DNA from: Streptococcus mitis
GTDB taxonomy: Bacteria > Bacillota > Bacilli > Lactobacillales > Streptococcaceae
NCBI GenBank assembly: GCA_001914195.1
Contig: MKYF01000017.1
Span: forward strand, 1-64,000
Length of the DNA stretch: 64,000 bases
Direction: 5' to 3'
Shown: one piece after another, positions 28,772-37,339 of the stretch
Layout of the letters: each line of letters starts with the position of its first letter
How positions within the stretch are numbered: the first letter of the stretch is position 1
Notes under the pieces: generated by a model
What the model saw: only the letters and a program-made list of their open reading frames with translations
Told to the model about the DNA's origin: nothing
The model's database searches: none
Program-made: the position numbers and the translations under genes

Positions 28772-29776
28772 TTGAAGGAACATTCAATAGACATTCAACT
28801 GAGTCATCCAGATGATCTGTTTCATCTTTTTGGTTCCAATGAACGCCATCTTCGTTTGATGGAAGAAGAGCTTGATGTGGTGATTCATGCTCGTACGGAG
28901 ATTGTGCAGGTTTTGGGAGAAGAGACTGCCTGTGAGGAAGCCCGTCAGGTTATTCAGGCTTTGATGGTCTTGGTAAATCGTGGGATGACCGTTGGTACTC
29001 CAGATGTGGTGACTGCAATTAGCATGGTCAAAAACGATGAAATTGATAAGTTTGTCGCCCTTTATGAAGAAGAAATTATCAAGGACAATACAGGGAAGCC
29101 TATCCGTGTCAAAACACTGGGTCAAAAACTTTATGTGGATAGTGTTAAACATCATGATGTGACCTTTGGAATAGGACCTGCAGGGACAGGGAAGACCTTC
29201 CTTGCAGTGACCTTGGCTGTGACAGCTCTTAAACGTGGTCAGGTTAAGCGGATTATCCTAACACGTCCAGCAGTGGAAGCAGGAGAGAGTCTAGGTTTTC
29301 TTCCAGGTGATCTCAAGGAGAAGGTGGATCCTTACCTTCGACCTGTTTATGATGCCTTGTATCAGATTCTGGGGAAAGACCAAACAACTCGTCTCATGGA
29401 GCGTGAAATTATCGAGATTGCACCTCTTGCCTACATGCGTGGACGAACCTTGGATGATGCCTTTGTCATTCTCGATGAGGCGCAAAATACGACCATCATG
29501 CAGATGAAGATGTTCTTGACTCGTTTAGGCTTTCATTCTAAGATGATTGTCAATGGAGATATCAGTCAGATTGACTTACCACGTAATGTCAAGTCCGGTT
29601 TGATTGATGCCCAAGAAAAGCTCAAGAACATTCACCAGATTGACTTTGTTCATTTTTCAGCTAAGGATGTGGTTCGTCATCCAGTTGTTGCTCAGATTAT
29701 TCGAGCTTATGAACCAGCTCCGATTAAAAAAGAAGAGAGTGAAGAATTAGATCCTCAACCTCTATCTGAAGGATAG
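28772..29776 (+). CDS. phoH: PhoH-like ATPase
   Basis: PhoH/YbeZ proteins are P-loop ATPases thought to act with YbeY in rRNA processing. The 334-residue protein has an N-terminal extension (PDDLFHLFGSNERHLRLMEEEL) and a core with Walker A GPAGTGKTFLA near 132-139, the segment LTRPAVEAGESLGFLPGD, and Walker B FVILDEAQNTT. The start is a TTG at 28772, 8 bases after GAGAGG; it is the first codon in frame and gives the usual N-terminus. The ybeY gene is also in this window at 43.1 kb. Confidence 0.93.
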   Translation: MKEHSIDIQLSHPDDLFHLFGSNERHLRLMEEELDVVIHARTEIVQVLGEETACEEARQVIQALMVLVNRGMTVGTPDVVTAISMVKNDEIDKFVALYEEEIIKDNTGKPIRVKTLGQKLYVDSVKHHDVTFGIGPAGTGKTFLAVTLAVTALKRGQVKRIILTRPAVEAGESLGFLPGDLKEKVDPYLRPVYDALYQILGKDQTTRLMEREIIEIAPLAYMRGRTLDDAFVILDEAQNTTIMQMKMFLTRLGFHSKMIVNGDISQIDLPRNVKSGLIDAQEKLKNIHQIDFVHFSAKDVVRHPVVAQIIRAYEPAPIKKEESEELDPQPLSEG

Positions 29777-29882
29777 TTCTTTTGTACTTAAAGTTATCTC
29801 AATACCAAGTATAAATTTGCTTTTTAAATATTTCATTCAATATCCTTATCTTAGTTAGAAACTTTTCAAGTGGTGGAATCCT

Positions 29883-30452
29883 ATGGAATCAATCTTTTTA
29901 AAACTAGCTCAGTATCCCATAGTCGAGACAGAGCGTTTATTGCTTAGACCTGTAACCTTGGATGATGCGGAAGCAATGTTTGACTATGCCTCGGATAAGG
30001 ATAATACACGTTACACTTTTCCAACCAATCAAAGCTTGGAAGAAACTAAAAATAATATTGCTCAGTTTTATCTTGCCAGTCCATTAGGGCGTTGGGGAAT
30101 AGAACTGAAATGCAATGGCAAATTTATTGGAACCATTGACTTGCACAAGATTGATTCTGTTCTTAAGAAGGCGGCTATTGGCTACATTATCAATAAAAAG
30201 TATTGGAATCAAGGATTAACGACAGAAGCCAATCGTGCCGTAATTGAGCTAGCTTTTGAGAAGATAGGAATGAATAAGTTAGTTGCTTTACACGATAAGG
30301 CTAATCCCGCGTCAGGAAAGGTTATGGAGAAATCAGGCATGCATTTTTCTCACGAAGAACCATATGCTTGTATGGATCAGCATGAAGAAGGCCGAATTGT
30401 GACAAGAGTTCATTATGTCTTGACCAAGGAAGACTATTTTGCAAATAAATAA
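29883..30452 (+). CDS. GNAT family N-acetyltransferase (RimJ/RimL type)
   Basis: This 189-residue acetyl-CoA-dependent transferase probably acetylates an N-terminal or amino-acid amine; the substrate is unknown. Family features are ETERLLLRPVTLDDAEAMFDYASD near the start, a central IGTIDLHKID strand, GYIINKKYWNQGLTTEANRAVIELAF (the acetyl-CoA pyrophosphate loop has the weak form QGLTTE) and LVALHDKANPASGKVMEKSGMHF. It stands alone between phoH and the comE operon and has its own terminator. Confidence 0.88.
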   Translation: MESIFLKLAQYPIVETERLLLRPVTLDDAEAMFDYASDKDNTRYTFPTNQSLEETKNNIAQFYLASPLGRWGIELKCNGKFIGTIDLHKIDSVLKKAAIGYIINKKYWNQGLTTEANRAVIELAFEKIGMNKLVALHDKANPASGKVMEKSGMHFSHEEPYACMDQHEEGRIVTRVHYVLTKEDYFANK

Positions 30453-30453
30453 G

Positions 30454-30484
30454 CAGTTGAAAAGAAATTTTCGACTGTTTTTTC
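30454..30484 (+). terminator. intrinsic terminator after GNAT gene
   Basis: CAGTTGAAAA-GAAA-TTTTCGACTG is a 10-bp stem with one G-U pair, followed by six T residues. It stands directly before the com box. Confidence 0.85.
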
Positions 30485-30491
30485 TTCCTCT

Positions 30492-30499
30492 TACGAATA
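30492..30499 (+). promoter_or_regulatory. com box (sigma-X promoter) of comEA-comEC
   Basis: TACGAATA matches the streptococcal sigma-X (ComX) -10 consensus exactly. It is preceded by a T-rich stretch and lies 20 bases before the comEA ATG. Confidence 0.93.
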
Positions 30500-30518
30500 A
30501 TCTAAGAGAGGAGAAAAT

Positions 30519-31157
30519 ATGGAAGCAATTATCGAGAAAATCAAAGAGTATAAAATCATTGTCATCTGTACTGGTCTGGGCTTGCTTGTAGGAGGATTTT
30601 TCCTGCTAAAGCCAGCTCCACAAACACCTGTAAAAGAAACGAGTTTACAGGCTGAAGTCGCAGCTGTGTCCAAGGATTCATCGACCGAAAAGGAAGTGAA
30701 GGAAGAACCGGTTGAACAAGATCTAATCACAGTAGATGTCAAAGGTGCTGTCAAATCACCAGGGATTTATGATTTGCCTATAGGTAGTCGGGTCAATGAT
30801 GCTGTTCAGAAGGCTGGTGGCTTGACAGAGCAAGCAGACAGCAAGTCGCTCAATCTAGCTCAGAAAGTCAGTGATGAGGCTCTGGTTTATGTTCCAACTA
30901 AGGGGGAAGAAGCAGCTAGTCAACAGACTGCTTCTGGGACGGCCTCTTCAACGAGCAAGGAAAAGAAAATCAATCTCAACAAGGCCAGTCTGGAAGAACT
31001 CAGGCAGGTCAAAGGCTTGGGAGGAAAACGAGCCCAGGATATTATCGATCATCGTGAGACGAATGGCAAATTCAAGTCGGTTGATGAACTTAAGAAGGTC
31101 TCTGGCATTGGTGCTAAAACGATAGAAAAGCTAAAAGACTATGTTACAGTGGATTAA
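30519..31157 (+). CDS. comEA: competence DNA receptor ComEA
   Basis: ComEA binds incoming double-stranded DNA on the cell surface during transformation. The 212-residue protein has a membrane anchor (about residues 11-30), a spacer rich in Glu, Lys and Ser, a SLBB-type domain (ITVDVKGAVKSPGIYDLPIGSRVNDAVQKAGG near 70-100) and two helix-hairpin-helix motifs (LNKASLEELRQVKGLGGKRAQDIIDHRE and SVDELKKVSGIGAKTIEKLKDYV) near the C-terminus that hold DNA. It overlaps comEC by 17 bases. The com box upstream makes it a late competence gene. Confidence 0.96.
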   Translation: MEAIIEKIKEYKIIVICTGLGLLVGGFFLLKPAPQTPVKETSLQAEVAAVSKDSSTEKEVKEEPVEQDLITVDVKGAVKSPGIYDLPIGSRVNDAVQKAGGLTEQADSKSLNLAQKVSDEALVYVPTKGEEAASQQTASGTASSTSKEKKINLNKASLEELRQVKGLGGKRAQDIIDHRETNGKFKSVDELKKVSGIGAKTIEKLKDYVTVD

Positions 31158-33381
31158 GAATTTCCCTATCCCCCTAATCTATCTGAGCTTTCTATTGCTC
31201 TGGCTTTACTACGCTATTTTCTCATCATCCTATCTTGCTTTGTTGGGTTTCGTTTTTCTGCTAATCTGTCTTTTTTTCCAATTTCCTTGGAAATCTGCTA
31301 GCAAAGTTCTAGTGCTTTGCGGAATCTTTGCCTTCTGGTTTCTGTTTCAAAATTGGCAACAGAGTCAAGCGAGTCAAAATCTGATGGATTCTGTTGAAAG
31401 GGTACGGATTTTGCCTGATACTATTAAGGTCAATGGTGACAGTCTATCCTTTCGTGGTAAGTCTCATGGACGCATTTTTCAAGTCTATTATAAACTCCAG
31501 TCCGAGGAGGAGAAAGAAACCTTTCAAGCTTTAACCGACATTCATGAGATAGGACTAGAAGGGAAGCTTTCGGAGCCAGAAGGGAAGAAAAATTTTGGTG
31601 GTTTCGACTACCAAACCTATCTGAAAACTCAGGGAATTTACCAGATTCTCAATATCAAAAAAATCCAGTCACTTCAAAAGGTTGGTAGTTGGGATATAGG
31701 TGAAAACCTGTCCAGCTTACGTCGAAGGGCTGTAGTTTGGATTAAGACACACTTTCCAGACCCTATGCGTAACTACATGACGGGTCTCTTGCTGGGACAT
31801 CTGGATACAGACTTTGAGGAGATGAATGAGCTTTATTCCAGTCTAGGAATTATTCATCTTTTTGCCTTGTCGGGTATGCAGGTAGGATTTTTCATGGATG
31901 GATTTAAGAAACTCCTCTTGCGATTGGGCTTGACCCAAGAAAAGTTGAAATGGCTGACCTATCCCTTTTCCCTTATCTATGCAGGGCTGACAGGATTTTC
32001 AGCATCGGTTATTCGCAGTCTCTTACAAAAGTTACTGGCTCAACATGGTGTTAAGGGTTTGGATAATTTTGCCTTGACGGTCCTTATCCTCTTTATCATC
32101 ATGCCCAACTTTTTCTTGACAGCAGGAGGAGTCTTGTCCTGCGCTTATGCTTTTATCTTGACCATGACTAGTAAAGAAGGAGAGGGGCTCAAGGCTGTTG
32201 CTAGAGAAAGTCTAGTCATCTCCTTGGGCATATTGCCCATTCTATCCTTCTATTTTGCAGAATTTCAACCTTGGTCCATCCTCTTGACCTTTGTCTTTTC
32301 CTTTCTATTTGACATGGTCCTCTTACCGCTCTTGTCTATCTTATTTGCCCTTTCCTTTCTCTATCCAGTCATTCAGCTGAATTTTATCTTTGAATGGTTG
32401 GAAGGGATTATTCGCTTGGTATCACAGGTGGCAAGTAGACCGCTTGTCTTTGGACAACCTAATGCGTGGCTTTTAATTTTATTGTTAATTTCCTTGGCTT
32501 TAGTCTATGATTTGAGGAAAAACATTAAAAAGCTAACAGTATTGAGCTTATTGATTACAGGTCTTTTTTTCTTGACCAAGTATCCACTGGAAAATGAAAT
32601 CACCATGCTGGATGTGGGGCAAGGTGAAAGTATTTTCTTACGGGATATAACTGGGAAGACCATTCTCATAGATGTAGGTGGCAAGGCAGAATCTGATAAG
32701 AAAATCGAAAAATGGCAAGAAAAGGCGACAACTAGCAATGCCCAGCGAACCTTGATTCCCTATCTTAAAAGTCGAGGAGTGGCCAAGATTGACCAGCTAA
32801 TTTTGACTAATACAGATAAGGAGCATGTTGGAGATTTGCTGGAGGTGGCCAAGGCTTTCCATGTAGTCGAAATTTTAGTGTCCAAAGGCAGTTTGAAACA
32901 GAAGGAATTTGTTGCAGAACTACAGGCAACTCAAACCAAGGTGCGCAGTGTGACAGCAGGAGAGAACTTGCCAATTTTTGGAAGTCAGTTAGAAGTCCTA
33001 TCTCCAAGGAAAATGGGAGATGGAGATCATGAAGATTCTCTGGTTCTGTATGGAAAACTCTTGGATAAGCACTTTCTCTTCACTGGAAATTTGGAGGAGA
33101 AAGGAGAGAAGGACTTGCTGAAGCAATGTCCTGACTTAGAGGTGGATGTTTTGAAAGCTGGCCAACATGGCAATAAAAAATCATCAAGTTCAGCCTTTTT
33201 AGAACAGCTCAAACCAGAGATAACTCTCATCTCAGTTGGAAAGAACAATCGAACGAAACTCCCCCATCAGGAAACCTTGACACGACTGGAAGGTATCAAT
33301 AGTAAAGTTTACCGAACTGACCAGCAAGGAGCTATACGCTTTAAAGGTTGGAATAGTTGGAAAATCGAAAGTGTTCGATAG
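31141..33381 (+). CDS. comEC: competence DNA channel ComEC/Rec2
   Basis: ComEC forms the channel for single-stranded DNA uptake. The 746-residue protein has an N-terminal membrane region with an OB-like extracellular part (residues about 80-190), the central Competence domain with the pattern LFALSGMQVGFF and about ten membrane helices, and a C-terminal metallo-beta-lactamase-like domain (MLDVGQGESIFL at about 488, LILTNTDKEHVGDL, LKAGQHGNKKSSS), a likely nuclease. The histidine cluster in the LTNTDKEHVGDL loop is partial compared with THxHxDH enzymes. It is coupled to comEA by overlap. Confidence 0.95.
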   Translation: MLQWIKNFPIPLIYLSFLLLWLYYAIFSSSYLALLGFVFLLICLFFQFPWKSASKVLVLCGIFAFWFLFQNWQQSQASQNLMDSVERVRILPDTIKVNGDSLSFRGKSHGRIFQVYYKLQSEEEKETFQALTDIHEIGLEGKLSEPEGKKNFGGFDYQTYLKTQGIYQILNIKKIQSLQKVGSWDIGENLSSLRRRAVVWIKTHFPDPMRNYMTGLLLGHLDTDFEEMNELYSSLGIIHLFALSGMQVGFFMDGFKKLLLRLGLTQEKLKWLTYPFSLIYAGLTGFSASVIRSLLQKLLAQHGVKGLDNFALTVLILFIIMPNFFLTAGGVLSCAYAFILTMTSKEGEGLKAVARESLVISLGILPILSFYFAEFQPWSILLTFVFSFLFDMVLLPLLSILFALSFLYPVIQLNFIFEWLEGIIRLVSQVASRPLVFGQPNAWLLILLLISLALVYDLRKNIKKLTVLSLLITGLFFLTKYPLENEITMLDVGQGESIFLRDITGKTILIDVGGKAESDKKIEKWQEKATTSNAQRTLIPYLKSRGVAKIDQLILTNTDKEHVGDLLEVAKAFHVVEILVSKGSLKQKEFVAELQATQTKVRSVTAGENLPIFGSQLEVLSPRKMGDGDHEDSLVLYGKLLDKHFLFTGNLEEKGEKDLLKQCPDLEVDVLKAGQHGNKKSSSSAFLEQLKPEITLISVGKNNRTKLPHQETLTRLEGINSKVYRTDQQGAIRFKGWNSWKIESVR

Positions 33382-33424
33382 GAAGGACAAATATTATATA
33401 TTAGTAAAATAAACTAAAAATCTG

Positions 33425-33453
33425 TTGCATAATAATGATAAAAACGATATAAT
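33425..33453 (+). promoter_or_regulatory. promoter of the ABC-2 transporter
   Basis: TTGCAT (33425-33430) and TATAAT (33448-33453) are 17 bases apart, a strong sigma-A match. The leader to the first gene is about 105 nt. Confidence 0.8.
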
Positions 33454-33466
33454 GAAAGCGTCTTCA
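33453..33466 (+). promoter_or_regulatory. cre-like site (CcpA)
   Basis: TGAAAGCGTCTTCA fits the cre core with one mismatch and starts on the last base of the -10 element, so bound CcpA would block the promoter. Confidence 0.6.
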
Positions 33467-33565
33467 ATTTTAATGATATAAAACCATTAAAAATTAGTAA
33501 AAACCGTTTAATTAGTTAGTTTATGATTATTGGTCTTTCAAGAGTGATAAAAAGGAGGGCTAGAT

Positions 33566-34159
33566 ATGTTGCAGCTTACTCATGTTACCTTAAAAACGCG
33601 ACAAGTCATCTTGCAAGATGCGGATTTCACCTTTAAAAAGGGTAGGATTTATGGCCTTCTTGCTATCAATGGCTCGGGAAAGACAACCCTGTTCCGCGCC
33701 ATTAGCAACTTAATTCCAATAAGTAGTGGAAATATCGCAGTCGCTCCTTCTTTATTTTATTATGAAAGTGTTGAATGGCTGGATGGAAACTTAAGTGGGA
33801 TGGACTACCTTCGTCTTATCAAAAACATCTGGAAGTCAGACCTGAACTTGAGTGATGAAATCGCCTATTGGGAAATGTCTGATTATATCAGCCTTCCCAT
33901 CCGCAAGTATTCCTTAGGGATGAAGCAACGCTTGGTGATTGTCATGTATTTCCTTAGTCAAGCCAAATGCTGGCTCATGGATGAGATTACAAATGGCTTA
34001 GACGAGTATTATCGACAGAAGTTTTTTGATAGACTGGCACAAATCGATAGACAAGAGCAGCTGGTTCTTTTAAGTTCCCACTACAAAGAGGAGTTAGTGG
34101 AGATTTGCGATAGCATGGTAACCATTCGTCAGGGGCAGATAGAAGAGGTTCCGTTATGA
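33566..34159 (+). CDS. ABC transporter ATP-binding protein
   Basis: This 197-residue ATPase pairs with the next permease in an ABC-2 type exporter. Walker A is AINGSGKTT near residue 37, the signature is YSLGMKQR (S-L-G-M-K in place of LSGGQ), Walker B is CWLMDEITNGLD, and the switch histidine is in LSSHY. The chain is short for the family. Its GTT-ATG-A end overlaps the permease start by four bases. AAGGAGG lies before its ATG. Substrate unknown; the location after comEC is conserved in pneumococcus, from memory. Confidence 0.9.
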   Translation: MLQLTHVTLKTRQVILQDADFTFKKGRIYGLLAINGSGKTTLFRAISNLIPISSGNIAVAPSLFYYESVEWLDGNLSGMDYLRLIKNIWKSDLNLSDEIAYWEMSDYISLPIRKYSLGMKQRLVIVMYFLSQAKCWLMDEITNGLDEYYRQKFFDRLAQIDRQEQLVLLSSHYKEELVEICDSMVTIRQGQIEEVPL

Positions 34160-35340
34160 AAGATATTAGCCTATTTTTGTTAAAGAAAGTTTTCAAAAGT
34201 CGCTTAAACTGGATTATCTTAGCTTTATTTGCATCTGTACTCGGTGTTACTTTTTATTTTAATAGTCGGACTGCAAACTCAGTCAGCTTGGAGAGCAGGT
34301 TGAAAACTCATATTGCAGCAAACGAGAGAGCTATCAATGAAAATGAAGAGAAGCTCTCCCAAATGTCTGACACCAGCTCGGAGGAATACCAGTTTGCTAA
34401 AGAAAATTTAGACTTGCAAAAAAATCTTTTGACGCAAAAGAAAGAAATTCTGACTTTATTAAAAGAAGAACGCTGGAAAGAAGCCTACTATTTGCAGTGG
34501 CAAGCTGAAGAGAAGAATTATGAAAGGATATCAAATACCCCGACTTCTAGCTCTGAACTAAAAATGGGGGCTGACCGCGAGCGAAAGATTTACCAAGCCT
34601 TATATCCCTTGAACATAAAAGCCCACAATTTAGATTATCCGACCCACGGGATTGATCAGATTGTCTGGATTTTAGGGGTTATCATCCCAAGCTTATTTGT
34701 GATTGCTATTATTTTTATGCTAACGCAACTATTTGCAGAAAGATATCAAAATCATCTGGATACAGCTCAGTTATATCCTTTTTCAAAAGTGACATTTGCC
34801 ATGTCCTCTCTTGGAGTTGGAGTGGGCTATGTAACTGTGCTGTTTATTGGAATCTGTGGTTTTTCTTTCCTAGTGGGAAGTCTGATAAGTGGTTTTGGAC
34901 AGTTAGATTATCCCTACCCGATTTATAGCTTAGTGAATCAAGAGGTAACTATTGGAAAGATACAAGATGTGTTATTTCCTAGCTTGTTATTAGCTTTCTT
35001 AGCCTTTATCGTCATTGTGGAAGTAGTGTACTTGATTACTTACTTTTTCAAGCAAAAAATGCCTGTCCTTTTTCTTTCACTCATTGGGATTGTTGGCTTA
35101 TTGTTTGGCATCCAAACAATTCATCCTCTTCAAAGGATTGCACATCTGATTCCCTTTACTTACTTGCGTTCAGTGGAGATTTTGTCTGGAAGATTACCTA
35201 AGCAGATTGATAATGTCAATCTAAATTGGGGTATGGGGCTAGTCTTACTTCCTTGCCTGATTATCCTTTTACTATTGGGAATTCTATTTATCGAAAGATG
35301 GGGAAGTTCACGTAAAAAGGAAGTTTTTAATAGATCCTAG
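34156..35340 (+). CDS. ABC-2 type transporter permease
   Basis: This 394-residue membrane subunit has one helix near residue 15-35, a large extracytoplasmic domain (about 40-165, helical and charged: KTHIAANERAINENEEKLSQM and NLDLQKNLLTQKKEIL), then about five helices at the C-terminus. This is the layout of bacitracin/lantibiotic-type or unknown exporters. No substrate can be inferred. It is translationally coupled to the ATPase and followed by a terminator. Confidence 0.88.
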   Translation: MKDISLFLLKKVFKSRLNWIILALFASVLGVTFYFNSRTANSVSLESRLKTHIAANERAINENEEKLSQMSDTSSEEYQFAKENLDLQKNLLTQKKEILTLLKEERWKEAYYLQWQAEEKNYERISNTPTSSSELKMGADRERKIYQALYPLNIKAHNLDYPTHGIDQIVWILGVIIPSLFVIAIIFMLTQLFAERYQNHLDTAQLYPFSKVTFAMSSLGVGVGYVTVLFIGICGFSFLVGSLISGFGQLDYPYPIYSLVNQEVTIGKIQDVLFPSLLLAFLAFIVIVEVVYLITYFFKQKMPVLFLSLIGIVGLLFGIQTIHPLQRIAHLIPFTYLRSVEILSGRLPKQIDNVNLNWGMGLVLLPCLIILLLLGILFIERWGSSRKKEVFNRS

Positions 35341-35374
35341 CTTTCCTATAGGGAAAATAAGGAAAAACTAACAT

Positions 35375-35405
35375 AGAGAGGGAATCACCTTGATTCTCTC
35401 TTTTT
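35375..35405 (+). terminator. intrinsic terminator after ABC-2 transporter
   Basis: GAGAGGGAATCA-CCT-TGATTCTCTC forms a stem with one mismatch or wobble, followed by five T residues. Confidence 0.8.
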
Positions 35406-35462
35406 GATGCGGAAAGCAAGACAAAATACAAATAGAAACTTTTAAAAAAATAACTTTTTATC

Positions 35463-35491
35463 TTGACAAGGACTAGAAAACTTGGTATCAT
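35463..35491 (+). promoter_or_regulatory. promoter of infC-rpmI-rplT
   Basis: A perfect TTGACA (35463-35468) is 17 bases from TATCAT (35486-35491). Confidence 0.82.
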
Positions 35492-35497
35492 ATAAAA

Positions 35498-35655
35498 GTT
35501 GAGAAAAGCAGAAGTGAGAGCTTCTCGCCTTGTGACATTAAGTTGCCTGGCCCTACGGATGAAAAGTTTCTAAGAAACGCTATCATAACGTGCGGGCTTG
35601 TATATTTACGAGTCCGCTATTGTTTTTCTCTAATAAAACAAAAGAGGTGAAAACC
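35498..35655 (+). ncRNA. L20-type leader with attenuator, upstream of infC
   Basis: The leader contains a hairpin with GAAGTGAGAGCTTC near 35510 and ends in an intrinsic terminator: GCGGGCTTGTA (35592-35602) pairs with TTACGAGTCCGC (35606-35617), followed by TTGTTTTTC. The terminator stands directly before the infC ribosome site. L20 binding to such leaders represses infC-rpmI-rplT in B. subtilis by early termination; the same mechanism is inferred here from position and shape. Confidence 0.75.
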
Positions 35656-36177
35656 ATAGCAAAGCAAGACTTATTCATCAATGATGAGATTCGTGTACGT
35701 GAAGTTCGCTTGATTGGTCTTGAAGGAGAACAGCTAGGCATCAAGCCACTCAGTGAAGCGCAAGCTTTGGCTGATAACGCTAATGTTGACCTAGTATTGA
35801 TTCAACCCCAAGCCAAACCGCCTGTTGCAAAAATTATGGACTACGGTAAGTTCAAATTTGAGTACCAGAAGAAGCAAAAAGAACAACGTAAAAAACAAAG
35901 TGTTGTTACTGTGAAAGAAGTTCGTCTAAGTCCAACTATTGACAAGGGTGACTTTGATACAAAACTTCGCAATGCACGCAAATTCCTTGAAAAAGGAAAT
36001 AAAGTTAAGGTATCTATTCGCTTTAAGGGTCGTATGATTACCCATAAAGAGATTGGTGCAAAAGTTTTAGCCGAGTTTGCTGAAGCAACTCAAGATATTG
36101 CAATCATCGAACAACGTGCTAAAATGGATGGACGTCAAATGTTCATGCAATTGGCGCCAGCAACTGACAAAAAATAA
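35656..36177 (+). CDS. infC: translation initiation factor IF-3, probable ATA start
   Basis: IF-3 keeps ribosomal subunits apart and checks the start codon. The sequence from [20 protein letters not shown] to [10 protein letters not shown] is complete, with the [23 protein letters not shown] linker helix and C-terminal domain. The frame stays open up to GTG 35590, but that start lies in the leader terminator. The ribosome site GAGGTG stands 6 bases before ATA 35656, which gives (M)AKQDLF, 173 residues, similar to the rare start codons of other infC genes. Other in-frame upstream codons have no ribosome site. Confidence 0.9.
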
Positions 36178-36209
36178 TTGTCAGAAAGTTAAATAAAGGA
36201 GAAAAAATC

Positions 36210-36410
36210 ATGCCAAAACAAAAAACACACCGCGCATCAGCTAAACGTTTCAAACGTACAGGTTCTGGTGGACTTAAACGTTTCCGTGCTTACACTTCTC
36301 ACCGTTTCCACGGAAAAACTAAAAAACAACGTCGTCATCTTCGTAAAGCATCTATGGTGCATTCAGGAGATTACAAACGTATCAAAGCAATGCTTACTCG
36401 CTTGAAATAA
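36210..36410 (+). CDS. rpmI: 50S ribosomal protein L35
   Basis: The 66-residue basic protein begins [21 protein letters not shown] and ends [16 protein letters not shown], the L35 pattern. Codon bias is strong. It follows infC by 32 bases with AAGGAG before ATG and precedes rplT, the fixed infC-rpmI-rplT order. Confidence 0.98.
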   Translation: MPKQKTHRASAKRFKRTGSGGLKRFRAYTSHRFHGKTKKQRRHLRKASMVHSGDYKRIKAMLTRLK

Positions 36411-36461
36411 TAGCTTGACTGTAAGTAAACAATTCTAGGAAATATTTGGAGGAAATAAAAC

Positions 36462-36821
36462 ATGGCACGTGTTAAAGGTGGCGTTGTATCACGCAAACGT
36501 CGTAAACGTATTCTTAAATTAGCAAAAGGTTACTATGGAGCTAAACACATCTTGTTCCGTACTGCAAAAGAACAAGTAATGAACTCTTACTACTATGCAT
36601 ACCGTGACCGTCGTCAGAAAAAACGTGACTTCCGCAAATTGTGGATCACTCGTATCAACGCGGCAGCTCGTATGAACGGACTTTCATACTCACAATTGAT
36701 GCATGGTTTGAAATTGGCTGAGATCGAAGTTAACCGTAAAATGCTTGCTGACTTGGCTGTTAACGATGCAGCAGCTTTCACAGCTCTTGCAGATGCAGCT
36801 AAAGCAAAACTTGGTAAATAA
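36462..36821 (+). CDS. rplT: 50S ribosomal protein L20
   Basis: L20 is an early-assembling large-subunit protein and the probable repressor of its own operon through the leader at 35498. The 119-residue protein begins [29 protein letters not shown] and includes [25 protein letters not shown] and [21 protein letters not shown], the family core. A terminator follows. Confidence 0.98.
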   Translation: MARVKGGVVSRKRRKRILKLAKGYYGAKHILFRTAKEQVMNSYYYAYRDRRQKKRDFRKLWITRINAAARMNGLSYSQLMHGLKLAEIEVNRKMLADLAVNDAAAFTALADAAKAKLGK

Positions 36822-36829
36822 TAACAGAT

Positions 36830-36860
36830 AAGACTGGAACAGGATTGTCCCAGTCTTTTT
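36830..36860 (+). terminator. intrinsic terminator after rplT
   Basis: AAGACTGG and CCAGTCTT pair, with further GAC/GTC pairing inside, and five T residues follow. It stands 20 bases before gloA, so gloA may be reached by readthrough. Confidence 0.8.
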
Positions 36861-36879
36861 AAAAATAAAGGAGAAAAAT

Positions 36880-37260
36880 ATGGCTTCAAAAATGCTACAC
36901 ACTTGCTTGCGAGTAGAAAATCTTGAAAAATCAATTGCATTCTATCAAGATGCTTTTGGATTTAAAGAATTGCGTCGCAGAGATTTTCCAGACCATGCCT
37001 TCACGATTGTTTATCTAGGTCTTGAGGGTGACGACTATGAGTTGGAGTTGACTTATAACTACGATCATGGTCCTTATGTGGTTGGAGATGGATTTGCCCA
37101 TATCGCTCTCAGTACACCTGATCTTGAGGCGCTTCATCAAGAGCACAGTGCCAAAGGATATGAAGTGACTGAGCCAAATGGTCTACCAGGAACTGCACCA
37201 AACTATTACTTTGTCAAAGACCCTGATGGCTACAAGGTTGAAGTCATTCGTGAAAAATAA
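36880..37260 (+). CDS. gloA: lactoylglutathione lyase / VOC family protein
   Basis: Glyoxalase I detoxifies methylglyoxal, using a thiol adduct and a metal. The 126-residue protein has two VOC beta-alpha-beta-beta-beta units: LHTCLRVENLEKSIAFYQDAFGFKELRRR at the start and GFAHIALSTPDLEALHQEHSAKGYEVTE later. Metal-ligand candidates are H5, E56 (DYELELTY), H74 (FAHIAL) and E122 (KVEVIRE). It follows rplT with its own ribosome site AAGGAG and has its own terminator. Confidence 0.93.
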   Translation: MASKMLHTCLRVENLEKSIAFYQDAFGFKELRRRDFPDHAFTIVYLGLEGDDYELELTYNYDHGPYVVGDGFAHIALSTPDLEALHQEHSAKGYEVTEPNGLPGTAPNYYFVKDPDGYKVEVIREK

Positions 37261-37267
37261 TATTGTG

Positions 37268-37307
37268 AAGTCAAGTAGAATGTTCGTTTTCTACTTGACT
37301 TTTTTTA
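37268..37307 (+). terminator. intrinsic terminator after gloA
   Basis: AAGTCAAGTAGAA and TTCTACTTGACTT form a 13-bp perfect stem with a long T-run. The 3' arm also contains the -35 box of the next promoter. Confidence 0.92.
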
Positions 37308-37323
37308 GCTGAAAGAGTATACT
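37295..37323 (+). promoter_or_regulatory. promoter of pyrK-pyrD
   Basis: TTGACT (37295-37300) and TATACT (37318-37323) are 17 bases apart. The -35 box lies in the 3' arm of the gloA terminator. Confidence 0.75.
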
Positions 37324-37339
37324 AATAAAAATTTAACCT

